From assembly GCA_039566865.1 (NCBI GenBank), contig CM076960.1, positions 16,784,501-16,848,500 of the forward strand: a stretch of DNA of 64,000 nt. Direction: 5' to 3'. Numbering within the stretch: position 1 is the first letter of the stretch; each line of letters opens with the position of its first letter. Of this stretch, positions 42,651 to 54,512 are shown in pieces. The notes below the pieces were generated by a model. It had not been told where the DNA came from. It did no database searches and saw only the letters and a program-made list of their open reading frames with translations. The stretch is from Aurelia coerulea. Lineage: Eukaryota > Cnidaria > Scyphozoa > Semaeostomeae > Ulmaridae. The position numbers and the translations under genes were made by a program.

Positions 42651-43194
42651 AGTTATGAGGTGCTTGTTGATTTCTATCCACAGAAATCATTTACTCACTC
42701 TTTGTGACCGCTTCATTAACAATTGCAATATTTCAGTAGGTTATTGATTAGCTAAATGTCCACACATTGCCGTTTGTTGTTGTTGTTGTCATTTTAATTT
42801 TTGAACCTGTCTGACAACCAATTCATTGTCTGAAGGAAAAATGCAAGAAGGTTTTCCTTCCAAAAAAGCCTGTTCATTTTTCGGATGTTTGTTGTATTTA
42901 TATAATATTTGCCATCGCAATTAGGATCAAGTGTACTAGAAATTAGAATTAATTAGAAAAATAGAAAAATAGAGATGTCTAATTACATGCGTACAATATA
43001 TAAATATAAAAGTTAAACTCTAATCTAAAAATACCCCCAGTTCCCCCAGTTTAAAATGGCAGGGATAGCATTAAAAGGTCAGTGCAATCTTGTTTTGTTC
43101 CCATAATGGTCCCTCCAGTGGTGTCATTGAAAGAAAAGTTTTCATGGAAGAAAAGAGAGAGGGAAAAACGAAGAAACAAATTTTATATAATATA

Positions 43195-43820
43195 CCGGGT
43201 GAGCCAGAAAAAAGTTCCCATTTTTGAAAATTCATATCATCAAGAGTACTGCATGGATTGGAATGAATCAATATTTGCTTGACAGCCAAAATATCAAAAT
43301 ATTTTTGTGATTTTGCTCGCCTTGTTACAAGCATTGGAAAAACTGGTGAATTCAAATTCATAAAAACTTTGTGGTTGCAAAATGACTGAAAAAGGCCTAA
43401 AATACATGATCAAATCATAATGGACTCCTCGCTCAGAACAATAGAGAAAAAGCAATTTCTCAAAGGTGTGACATATCGTCTGCAAATCTATTGCCATGGG
43501 ATTGAAAATCTTTAGTATCTGTTTGAGACTCTATGTCTTATTACGCTTGAGAGAGGGAGACGCTCGTGTGTATTGTTCTGTGTGAGGAGAGTCCTAACGA
43601 TTTGATCAAGTATTTTAGGCCCCTTTTCAGTCATTTTGAAAACATGAAACTTTTGTAAAGTTGAATTTACCTATATTTGCAGTGCTCGTAAGAAGACGAG
43701 AAAAATCACAAAATACTTCGATCTTTTGGCTTTTAACTAGAATTTGAATCATTCAAATCCATGAAGTACATGTGGTGCTACGAATTTTCGAAAGTGGGAA
43801 CTTTTTTCTGGCTCACCCGG
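43195..43820. mobile_element. mariner-like MITE M1, copy 2
   Basis: Termini CCGGGTGAGCCAGAAAAAAG and the inverse, TA on both sides. Largely the same interior as 9731-10219, with an extra stretch near 43,660-43,780. Confidence 0.85.
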
Positions 43821-43899
43821 TATATATTTTTGTGTCAATGGTAGAAAGTAATGGAGCAGTTATTCTTGCAGCTTTGGGAATTTTAGTAATATAAAGGTA

Positions 43900-44255
43900 C
43901 CTGGGGATGTGCCGCGACGAAGGGTATACTTTTTCGGACTTCTAGTCTAGCCAAGGGTATACTTTTGTGAAATTTTGGTCTAGCCAAGGGTATCATTTTT
44001 GACAATATTGGTCTAGCGAACGGTCATGATATCATGTTTGGTACAAATTTGACAATATTGGTCCAGAGAATGGTTAAAATTGGTCTAGCCAAAGGTACCA
44101 TTTTCGTTAAAGTTTGTCCAGGGAATGGTCAAATTGGTCTAGCTAAGGGTACCATTTTCGTAAAAATTAGTCTAGCCATCGGTACCATTTTGAATATGCT
44201 CGCGGCAGACCCCTACCCAAAATGTAGCCAAGAACACCGCCCCCCCCCCCCCCGT
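43900..44255. repeat. minisatellite of GGTCTAGCCAAGGGTA units
   Basis: About eight degenerate 35-45 bp units containing TCTAGCCAAGGGTAnnATTTT. Reading stays open in one frame (44034-44258) only because the repeat lacks stops; not taken as a gene. Confidence 0.75.
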
Positions 44256-44867
44256 TAGCCCTGTCCACAAGTTGCTCGAAATATCTCGAAAAGTTGCTCA
44301 TAATTTCCTGAAAAGTTGCTCAAAAGTTGCCATTTTTTCAAAAAGTTGCTCAAAAGTTGCTCTTTTATTGTCATTCTTTTGAGGCCAAGTGCTATAGAGG
44401 TATGCATAATTGACAAATATGCATAAGATTAGCGCCAAGGATGCTTCGAAAAGTATCCGTTTATTTCATTTCACCATTTTTTCTTATGAAGCAACTGCAG
44501 CTTCCTAAAAGCTTGATCCTTTTTGACGCTAATACTGTTGAAACCATGAAACACATCTTCAGTATTCCAGCAGGAACCATTTGTTGCCTATAAACAACAA
44601 CAACCACAACAACAACATTAATTGATGATTAGTAATAATCATCGTTGTCATCACAGTTCTTCACAAACCAAGACGTTTAATCCCAGCCTGACCAGAAAAC
44701 AGATCCTTTCCATGTATAATTTTCATTACTGTTGCAGAGAATAAACAAAATATCATAGAAATTGCTCTAATATGGCTAAAATAAGGACAAGTTTCTCAAT
44801 GTTGCAAAAGTTGCCAACATTCCTAAAAGTTGCCCAAAAGTTGCCAAGCAACTTGTGGACAGGGCTA
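44256..44867. mobile_element. hAT MITE with perfect 8-bp duplication
   Basis: Termini TAGCCCTGTCCACAAGTTGC and the inverse, flanked on both sides by CCCCCCGT (44248-44255, 44868-44875). Multiple AAAGTTGCTC words lie subterminally, probably transposase binding sites. Confidence 0.88.
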
Positions 44868-45312
44868 CCCCCCGTGGTATCCATCCTAGGTCTCTCGTAC
44901 ATTCGTAGTAACACTGCACTACAGGATATCCATATCAATGAACAAGAAATTTTACACGGGAATAATGCAAAGAAAAATTGATGGTTTCCGCTGGATTAAA
45001 AGAGGGCAGACATCTAAGATTAGAACTGCTAGTGTAAATTACAATATCCTCTCTTTTTATTTGAAATGTTTCGGACATCAAGGGGATGATTTGCCGTTTT
45101 TCACACCCGCGCCTAAATCTTTCACACCAGTTCTTGTTGTAAGAATTTAGTACGAGTATGAAACGGGTATGGAAACGAGTATGTCAGTTTTCCACAACGC
45201 GATATTTCATATTTCTGATTTTTCACTCAGCTTATGATGCCGTTAACGAATCTTCACAAAAGTTGACTACACAAAGTCCCATAGATGCAAGAAATCTGTA
45301 CCAAAATATACA

Positions 45313-45907
45313 CAGGGTGTCCCAAAAAATTGTGCCCCGTTTAACTGAAGATTGCGACCAAACGGCAAAAGATTCTCGCAAAAATTCTGCATCATGTTTC
45401 TCATCAGATATTCAATTAAAGTTTGCTGCCATCCCCATAAAAATCTGTTGAAAAATGACGGAGCTATGACCTTCAGGAGACCAAATTTGCCTAATGACTG
45501 AAACCAGCGGTCGGCCATTTTGTCTTGCTATTTTGCAGCAATAAATAACTTCATGGATGGAAAATGAAACAGCAGCCTCCAATTTCATAGCTCTTGTGAA
45601 AATTCCAATAAACCTTAGAGAGTTCCACTATATCTGGCCTCACAGAAATTATTTCTTACCTCACGTGAAGCTACTTATCACTGCAAAATAGTAAAACAAA
45701 ATGGCCGACCGTTGGTTTCAGTCATCTGGCAAATTTGGTCTTTTGAAGGTCATAGCTCCATTATTTTTCAATGGATTTTTACGGGGATTGCAGCAAACTT
45801 CAATTGAATATCTGAATAGCAGCATCATGCAAAAGTTTTGCAAGAATCTTTTGCCGTTTTGTTGCAATCTTCAGGCTAACGGGGCACAATTTTTTTGGGA
45901 CACCCTG
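45313..45907. mobile_element. mariner-like MITE M3, copy 2
   Basis: CAGGGTGTCCCAAAAAATTG ... GGGACACCCTG. TA at the right, CA at the left (mutated). Same family as 17596-18178. Confidence 0.8.
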
Positions 45908-46260
45908 TAGTATAAGATATAAAATAGGAAGTTTAGAATATAACATTTGACAGCCTCATTGATGGAGAACATCGATCCCTTGAAAAGTCCGTCATGTTTA
46001 ACGTGTTTCTGTTGCAGGGCTACACAAGTTAGAATTTAGAAATTACACTGTGTACCATTCAAGAGCTTAAACTTGATTTTTGACACCAATTTGATAAAGA
46101 TTGCCCAATGTTTTTTCAATCTCTTGACCTGAAGATCATAGAGGAAAGTTAAAGTTATTCAGAAAAGCCCAATCATTTTTTCTGAGCAATCTTCAGGCAT
46201 AGAAAGAGTTTCGCCATAGTATATTCTGTTCATCTTGCCTTTCATTTGACTCCTTTCACC

Positions 46261-46535
46261 ATGGGCAATAATGCACCGTTGATGTGGCCTATATTATTCT
46301 TCCCTTTAAAGAGAAGTTTGAAATAAGACGTATTGCTGCGTAGGAGCTCCAACCGTTGCAACTGTATTTGAATATTGGCGGCATTTGATTCCTTGTTGTG
46401 ACGAGAGAAGAACTAAGGAGTAGCAACATTATCAAGCGCTGTACTTGCAATCTTGTGGAAGAGAAACAACACAGTGAGTAAAAATGCAATTTTGATCATA
46501 ATATAGGCCGCGTCAACGGTGCATTATTGCCCATG
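46261..46535. mobile_element. MITE with ATGGGCAATAATGC ends
   Basis: Inverted ends of about 36 bp: ATGGGCAATAATGCACCGTT at the left and the inverse AACGGTGCATTATTGCCCAT at the right, with two mismatches over the arms. Flanks share CTTTCAC, so the target duplication is about 7-8 bp. Confidence 0.75.
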
Positions 46536-46909
46536 CTTTCACTTGATCTTAGTTACCTTATTGAAACACGTGCCGCATATCCACGACAGAATACCGACTG
46601 TCGAAAATGTTATATGATTCATGATTTTACTGATTTTTAGCTGATGAAATAGCTTTGATTTCTGAAAGAAATAGGGCTGAATTGCTTGGTTGATTTTGGT
46701 AGAAGTGGGGCTGACTTGTTAGCAACTTTCATCAAAGATTTTTGGACCTATTTCATGCAATTCTGACTTAATTTTTTTCAAAGTTGCTAGTATAGCTTTA
46801 AAACCATACGACCAAATTTACTAAATTGAATATTTATAACTTCGTTTACATATCAGAGGATGGTGACATGGCAAATGTACCACAGAACCAGGTACTAGAA
46901 TATGCGTTA

Positions 46910-47257
46910 CAGGGGCTGGATAAGAAATACCTAAACAAATCCATGGTTTGTGCATCAAATATCGCATTTTGAAAGGAGAAATTCCTTTGTAATGAGCTAA
47001 ATTCAAAAGGAAAGATCCTTATCTAGATATGGGCTGATCTTTGGATGAAAGATCAACAAAAATACTTGTTGGAAATCCATTTATATCACAGCAATCCCAA
47101 AACATATGGAGATCTAATTTGTATCAGAAGAAAGTGCAAAGGCGAATCTCCAAGATGATACATTTATTTTGAATTTTCATTATTAGTTACGATAAATTAG
47201 CTCATCAGAAAACAGCCAAATCAAAGATTTTCCCAACAGTTTCTTATCCAGCCCCTT
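46910..47257. mobile_element. MITE with AGGGGCTGGATAAGAAA ends
   Basis: Inverted ends (C)AGGGGCTGGATAAGAAA. The flank reads TTAC at the left and TTAA at the right, so it could be TTAA-type (like 24199-24512) or a TA-type element. Confidence 0.6.
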
Positions 47258-47389
47258 TAATTTCCCCTCTGTGTTGTTGCCTCAAGCCTTGCAGAAAAAA
47301 CACAACATCTTTTGCTTGCACAAAGCATGATCATAACTCAACAACCTACAATTCCTACGATGTATACCACTACGTCACTACGAGTCAAA

Positions 47390-47637
47390 TGCGGTACCCA
47401 GTACCCTTAAGGTCAGCACTAGGGGCCATTGGACCAGGAGAACAGTACCACTTTAAAGAGAAAAATATTGGGGAAAAATCTGCACAAAGAGATTGATAAT
47501 TTCCTTGTTCTAGCTCTGAAAAAAATCCCCGGTACCACAGTAATTATTGCTGCCAATACCCAGCACCAAAGGTATTAGTACCAGGTACTACAGGGACCAG
47601 TACTAAGTACCATTCATACCCCTTGTTACCATCCTCA
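47390..47637. other. GTACC-rich stretch
   Basis: AGTACC, GGTACC and GTACTA words recur about a dozen times up to the Helitron insertion point. No coding sequence; origin unknown. Confidence 0.4.
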
Positions 47638-50600
47638 TCTATATACATATTCGTTGCAGTCGGATGTGGCGTCATTCCCTTTGTCCCTCTCGCCAACGTT
47701 CCAATTGTCTAGACAGTTCGATTGGCAGAACCGCAACATGGGCGAAGTCGAACCGCAGGTGAAAACGTCGCCCAACATTCCGTTCCTCCTCAAAACGTCC
47801 TCCTTTTCCAGTCAACGCTCTGGTCGAGGGGTTATTCGCCAAATTCCTCACCCCACTTTCGGCTTGCCAAGCCCTTTGTTTCCCTTTGTGTTGAGCTCGA
47901 AGTCCTTTGTCATTCGATTGTTCTCGCGCTGCTCATGACGTCAAAAAATGGGTGTCCTTCAAAACCCCATTGAGGGGTTTTCTGATTTTTTAAAAATCCC
48001 AATGGGATCTCTATTCGCTTGGTATGCATTGGGACCCATTTGGAGAGGGATTCAGGTCCGGGGATTCTCTAGGTGCCAGAGGGGGGTCGAGTGGAAATTG
48101 CACATTTCCCACCCTTCAAAGGCCATTTTCCCCAGTTTATTTGCTAAATGTTGTCTTTTGACAGCCTTGCTATATTTAAGGGGTTTCTACCCCAAAATAT
48201 GAGTTATTAGGAGAGGGGTTGGCGCTCCAGGGTACCACAATTGCAACATTTTCTAATTTTTAGATGTCTTTTTAGCCCTTTCTCTGGGACTCCCCCTTCT
48301 CTCAAGAGAAACATCCCCTTTTATGTTTTCAACTATCATCTGAGTTGTCACGCAAAAAGCTTTTGACATTGTTGTGTAGCATGGAAAATTGCTTTCAAAC
48401 TGTTGATAGTTTTTACATTAAAATAGTACTTGAATTGTTCCTTGAGAGGATTAACATGTACGATACTCTCGACCAGCTTCTGGCAGCAAATGGCCACTAA
48501 ACCTACATTGGCCAAGTCTCTTATTAAAGACTAGGCCTTCATGAAATGAGAAGAGGGAAGGAAGAGTAAAATGGTGTGAAATATTGGACGATAACTGGAA
48601 GTAAGGGATCGGCAACGAATGTGTGCATTCTGTTCTTGACAGAAACCACATGTGCAGAAATTGAAGCTGAAGAAAATCCTTCAAAGAAGACAGGGGCCAG
48701 GTCTTGGGCCAACTCGAAATAAAGTTTAGCTATGGGAGTTTTTCAGACTCCTGTCGACTCTTGTGATTTCCCGCAGTCTTATTTTAGGAGTCTCCGTAAG
48801 TTTTATTTTACCTGCTGTCTTTTTATGCTTTTATGAGCAATGACTAGGACTTATCTGCTATTTTACAAGGCAGTTTTACAAAGAAAGCAGCGATTTGCAC
48901 GTCGCCCTTTGCCCGATTAAAAACGTGAAACGAGTTGAGGGGTGTTATCACTCTTCCGAACTATCCTCGGCTGAACAGGATGGGTGATCTGAATCGAGCG
49001 AGAGGCCTAATGTTTACAAGCTATTCTGTTTTCAGACGTCATTGAAATTGAACAACAACACATTAAACATTACATTACAATTCTGTTTGTACTTTCTTCA
49101 TTGGAGGGCAACACCGCTAATTGCCCATCCATTCCAGACACATATTTGACGTCAATACTTTTCAAACCAGAACAATTGCTGGAAAGAACAATCTGAAAGT
49201 GATTTCAGAGCCTCTGTTTGGGATGAGAGGGCTAGAAAGCAGGGGGCGAGGGGGTAACTCCTATATGGGGTCTGGTATATATGTGTCTTTGGGAATTCAG
49301 AGTTAGGACCCGTAACCAGGGCAAAATTTTAAAATATGACCCCATAAACCGGGAAAAATGTACCACAATAATCGTAACATACAGAGTAAATTGAGAATTT
49401 ATAGAGCTGTATTCCTTTTTATGAAAGTTTTTTGTAGAATCTTAGGAAAAACGGGGTATTTTTCTTCAGAAAATATTCCAACCCAAAAACAGTGAAATGC
49501 TGGCTGGTGGACTCGAGGCCCTAAAATAAAAGTCAAAATTCACCTGGCCCAAGTTTCATACCCAAGTTTATGGAATTCTACTGTTTTCCAACAAAGAGAA
49601 GAGATATCAGTATAAGTGAATCGTAATAAAGTGCCAAAATCCCAAACCTTTCTCTTAGAAACAGTGTTGGTACTGTACAGATTACTTTAGGGCTCAGTGA
49701 TACTCCTTTAAAGGGGGGTTACCTTCAAAAATTTTCCGTGATAAGAGGTTTTTTCATCGACTAGAATGTCAGAGAAAAGGGTATCCTATGGAATGGTACG
49801 GACGAGCGTGATGTACCTTTTACTGTTGAATTGCACCCACCGGGAGTGTGCAGTACAGTTGGGGATGTTCAGTACAGTGGGGAGGTATGTTTGAGTACAG
49901 TGGGGCAATTCAGTATAGTGGGGAGGCATCCGGAGTTCAGTGGGGGGATACCTTGAGTGCAGTGGGGGATGGGGGTGTTTAGTACAGTGGGGAGGCATCT
50001 GGAGTACAGTTGGGGGATATCATGATGTGTGTGGTGTGTGGTGAGGCATCATCAGTATAGTAGGGGGATATTCAGAACAGAAAGGGCGGTAGCCAGTGTA
50101 GTTACCAGGGGGCCCGGGGCCTCTGTGGGCCAGCAAGAAATAAGGTATGTATTTTTCTTTGTTGTAGTTTTCTTTCAGGAACGTTTTCAGGCCTGCAGGC
50201 CAACTGAGACTCTGACAAAACTGTTGAATTTTGCACCCACCGGGAGTCGCGCAGTACAGTTGGGGATGTTCAGTACAGTGGGGAGGTATGTTTGAGTACA
50301 GTGGGGAAATTCAGTATAGTGGGGAGGCATCCAGAGTTCAGTGGGGGGATACCTTCAGTGCAATGTGGGACGGGGGTGCTCAGTACAGTGGGGAGGCTTC
50401 TGGAGTTCAGTTGGGGATGCCTTCAGTACAGTGGGGGACGGGGGTGTTCAGTACAGTGGGGAGGCATCTGGAGTACAGTGAGAGGATACCATGATGTGTG
50501 TGGTGGGGCATCATCTGTATAGTAGGGGGATATTCAGAACAGAGAAGGGAGTAGCCAGGGTAGTTACCAGGGGGCCTGGGGCCTCTGTGGGCCAGCAAGA

Positions 50601-50976
50601 AATAAGGCATGTCTTTTTCTTTGTCGTAGTTTTCTTTAAGGAACGTTTTCAGGCCTGCGGGCCCACTGAGATTCTAAAAAAAATCTAAAAGCAGTGTCTT
50701 ACCAGTGCATAGGGAGGCGTGGCCCAAGGATAAAAGGGCGTGGTGCCCGGCCTCTCTCTCGACGGCCCTGGGGTTAAACACTCATTTTGTTAAATGCTCC
50801 CTTGCGCAACTATGAACAGCAGCTTTGTAGAATGTAGAATTAACCTATGCCGAAATTTTTGTCACATAAAGTGATAACAGAAAACAACGTCAAGAGGCAA
50901 TAAATTCTTTCCCAAGCAATCACTCAGTACGACGGCGGGCCAGGTCGGCGCCGCAGGCGCCGACCGGCAAGCCTAG
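47638..50976 (+). mobile_element. Helitron copy 2 (non-autonomous)
   Basis: Begins TCTATATACATATTCG after A, and ends hairpin (50943-50965), 7 nt, CTAG at 50973-50976 before T. Nearly identical to copy 1 in opposite orientation. It lacks the 4011-5579 insertion, so it provides the empty site. It carries a roughly 403-bp internal tandem duplication. No Rep/helicase. Confidence 0.88.
49833..50680 (+). repeat. tandem duplication and minisatellite in Helitron copy 2
   Basis: The block starting GCACCCACCGGGAGT at 49833 recurs at 50236. Each copy holds degenerate CAGTACAGTGGGGAGGCATC units and ends GGCCAGCAAGAAATAAGG with the following ACGTTTTCAGGCCTGC. Copy 1 has one such block. Confidence 0.8.
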
Positions 50977-52640
50977 TATTAGCAATGCATTAAAAATCAG
51001 TGTGAAAATCAGGTGAATAGTTAAAAAATTATAGTTTTAAGAGCGTCCAAATATTTGCCCATTCACTCGGTATCTACCAATTCAATTCAATTCAATTCAA
51101 TTCAATTTCATGATGATAACTTGCTACACTTTACAGGAGCGTCGTTATACTTTAAAGTAAAAGTTAATTATAACAGCAACAACAGCAACGAAAGAACTAA
51201 TCTAAGTATGTAGTAACAGAAATACAACAATAAACTACAGAGCCTCCAACGACGGGGGGGGGGCCGTGGGGCCGCCCCCCCATTTTTTGCAAATCATGCT
51301 GTTATGAAAGACAGCTCATCATGTTGTGTTGTGGCAATTTTTTTGTATTAAGTTTGGCCCCCCTCCCCTCACTTTTCTGATCTCGTCGGGGGCCTTGAAC
51401 TAAATATAAAATGTAAAATTAACAGAACTTATTTCGACTGTACATGGTGCTAACTCTCTTCAGTCATTGACGTAGGAATGGGAATGGGGTAGTACTCATG
51501 TGCAATTGGCATTATCATCTAACGTAATTCAATAGACTTTTGAATATACCATCAGCGTTCCCATGATTCATCAGTGACATAACATTTCAATTCAAGCATG
51601 ACCCCTTCCTGGATCTCCACAGAACAGACTGTCTGAATTAGAACATTTGATTAGCCTGTCTTGCGCCCCCGTTGCTACTTCCTCCGTACCGGTTATAATT
51701 GTAATGCACCTTTCATCAGTATTCTACACGTGGGAGACTATGTAAATTTAGTCGGCCTAATTTAGAGCTGTGTGTGGATTTAGGGAATTAAAAAGTATTA
51801 ATAGTCGATTTTTACAACAAGTTCCTTTGTGTTTCCTTGGACTGTCTTTACGTGCTTGATTTATAAGGGTCAAGAAAGTACGTATTAGGTGATTTTATTC
51901 AAGTAGTGCATAGCCTGTAAGCGGCTTGAACTTCTGTCCCCTAAATTTTCTATTTTATTCTCGGTCGTTCATAAGCGGGTCATAAGCTAAGAAGTGTAGT
52001 GTAGTACTCCTTCAAAAAGCGTAATTGATTTCTGAAATAACTAAAAGATTTGCAGAGTAGAGCTCTTGAAAAAGCTAACTTTTTTCCGTTGATTGTTTAT
52101 GAGATTTCAGAGTGTGATTGGCACATCAATTTTGTCCGTTTTATTCTGTTCTACCATCCCTTGTATGATCTTCAAATTGTTTCTATTTCATTTTCATAAT
52201 GCCAAGGAGCATCCACAGACAACACTGAATTGGCCAAAAAATGTGGTTTCGTGCTGTAATGGCCTAAGGCACATTAATTTACATTTTTTTCTATTCATAA
52301 TAAATTAAAGCTTATTAACCTAAATACATTACTACTGTACCGCTCTTGGTGTAAGAAGACACAATGTCATCTGGCCTACACCAAGAACGGTACTTGCAAT
52401 TTGCAAATACAACTTCAAGACATAAAAAATATAGCAATACAAGGCACAAAACAAAACAAGAAAGCAACACACAAATAGTCAAGAGAAAAGAAGGCGACCG
52501 GCAGTTCCACACCAAACCATGCAGTGGGTCTAGCCTCTTTATATCGTAGACTTCCATCATTTTTGTACCATCGCATAGCAACTGGACGGTACAATGACGA
52601 GGGAAGTCAAGCACTATGGGAAAATTTGGATGGTTTGGTA
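50977..52640. other. intergenic DNA with retroelement tail
   Basis: 51,072-51,096 is (TTCAA)5, followed on the plus strand by sequence resembling the 3' end of a minus-strand non-LTR element. A C/G-run lies near 51,256-51,285, and a 15-bp-arm hairpin (TCTTGGTGTA and TACACCAAGA) at 52,339-52,393. No gene recognised. Confidence 0.4.
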
Positions 52641-52642
52641 CT

Positions 52643-52910
52643 ATATTGTAGACATTCATTAACTATTTTTTCCTGAAAATTATTCCAGGTTTAGAAATTA
52701 CGATGGTTGTAAGTTGTTTGAAAATGTTTCTTGAATTCTTGAAAAACGAGAAAAAATACTCTAATTCTGAAAATATTGAAGATTTCACAGAAATCAAACG
52801 GTAGAATTATAGGAAAATAGCTAAAGTTGTGTTGAAGCCATTCAGTTCAAAGAAATAGTTCATAGAATTTTACATCAACATTTCTAAAGGTCTTGGAACG
52901 TATGCTATGC
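52643..52910. mobile_element. MITE A, half copy
   Basis: Only one arm and the inner part remain (AGAAATTACGATGG, CTCTAATTCTGAAAATATTG), ending in a diverged terminus GGAACGTATGCT. Outside POLR3D. Confidence 0.6.
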
Positions 52911-54512
52911 CCATTGAGCTCCATCATCGGTTAGCTGCAATATCACAAGCGCTGCGAAGGAGAGTTGTTTTTGTGTGTGGGCTAAGCTGCTTGCTTATAA
53001 GTGTTTGAGGTATTAGTTGGCAAGGTGTAATCGAGATGATACGCATCCTGTTGTGCATTCATCAAGCCTGAAGCATATGTTTTTCAGCCGAGAGGAACAC
53101 ACCTCAAATGTAAGTTTGCAGGGATCAGGGAGCGCAAATGATCACAGAAAGAGACCACTGAGCAGGGCCGTCGGAAGCGGGAGAGCTGGGCACGGCTTAG
53201 CCATTCTTTAACAGTGGTGGTACGTCACAATAGTTTGCTGAACCCTTTGTTCTCTGTTGTCTTCAGAACAAAGAAAACCTGAATCTGAAGCTTTTGCAGC
53301 CATGCCGAGTGACTGTAATGTTCGTTTCTAAAGAGCCTTGTGCGTCTAGCCTCTCTGTCCTCTCCTCTCCTCCCCAGTATCCAAAGTCTGCGCGCAGGCT
53401 ATTTGCGTCAAAATGCAGAGGGATCAAGGTTCTTTAAAACTCCAGCAATGACTCTCGCTGAAACGGATAGCTTTAATTTTCGCTTACTCTGAAGAACTAT
53501 ATCGAAATTGATGCTATTCTTTGCCAGACTGGGCCAGTGGCGTGGCCACGGGGGGTATGGGGGGGGGGGGCAATTGCCCCCCCCCCACTTTTGTCGAAAG
53601 ATGGTCCTCGAGATTCCTCTAAAACCGAAGAGAAAATAGCTGGGTATAGGTTGAGAAAGAATTTTCAGAGAAATGTCAAATCTTGGGAGATAAGGACCTT
53701 GGGAGATAAGGACCAAAGTAAAGGACCTTTCTTCAAAAATGTTTCTCGTGCTCTGATTCAAAAGATGACTGTCAGAAAACGATCAAGGTTTCCCTGCCGC
53801 TAAAGGCAAGCATGATATTTGGGAGATGCATTCTAAGCCAAAGTAAAGGGCTTGGCCCCAAAAAATTTTCCTAGGGGCTTCGCCCCCAGACAGGGGCGCA
53901 CATTAGGGGGGGGTGTGGGGGGGTGAGACACCCCCCCAATAATTTCTCAGTCGGTCCAAAAATTTTCTCAAAAGTCGGTCCACGACAAAATTGGATGGAC
54001 CGACTTCGTGGACCGACTTTTTCATGGACCGACCAACCACGACAAAGCTCGACAGGTCCACGATAGTTTGAATCAAAATCAAAGTTGGTCCGATTTTAAA
54101 TGTTTTGAGCAAAGGTCGACCCATAACGACAGTATTCACAAGAAATGCATGGCAATGACTGGGAGAGTCGCTCTAAGCCAAAGCAGGGGATAGTATTTAA
54201 AAAAATTTCTTAGGTGCATTGCAAGATTGTCCAGGCTTCCATTTTTAGGGGCAAGCAATCATTGGTTTGTAAAAAGCGGTCTATCACAAAATGAAAGGTG
54301 TTTGCTGTGTAAAGGCAAGCATGATATTGGGAGATGCATTCTAAGCCAAAGTAAGGGATCTTTTTTCAAAAATTTTCCTCGTGCGCTGATTTATAGCATA
54401 ATTGTCACAAAACGATCAAGTTTTCCTTGTCACTAAAGGCAAGCATGATATTGGGAGATGCATTCTAAGCCAAAGTAAGGGATCTGTCTTCAAAAATTTT
54501 CCTTGTGCGCTG

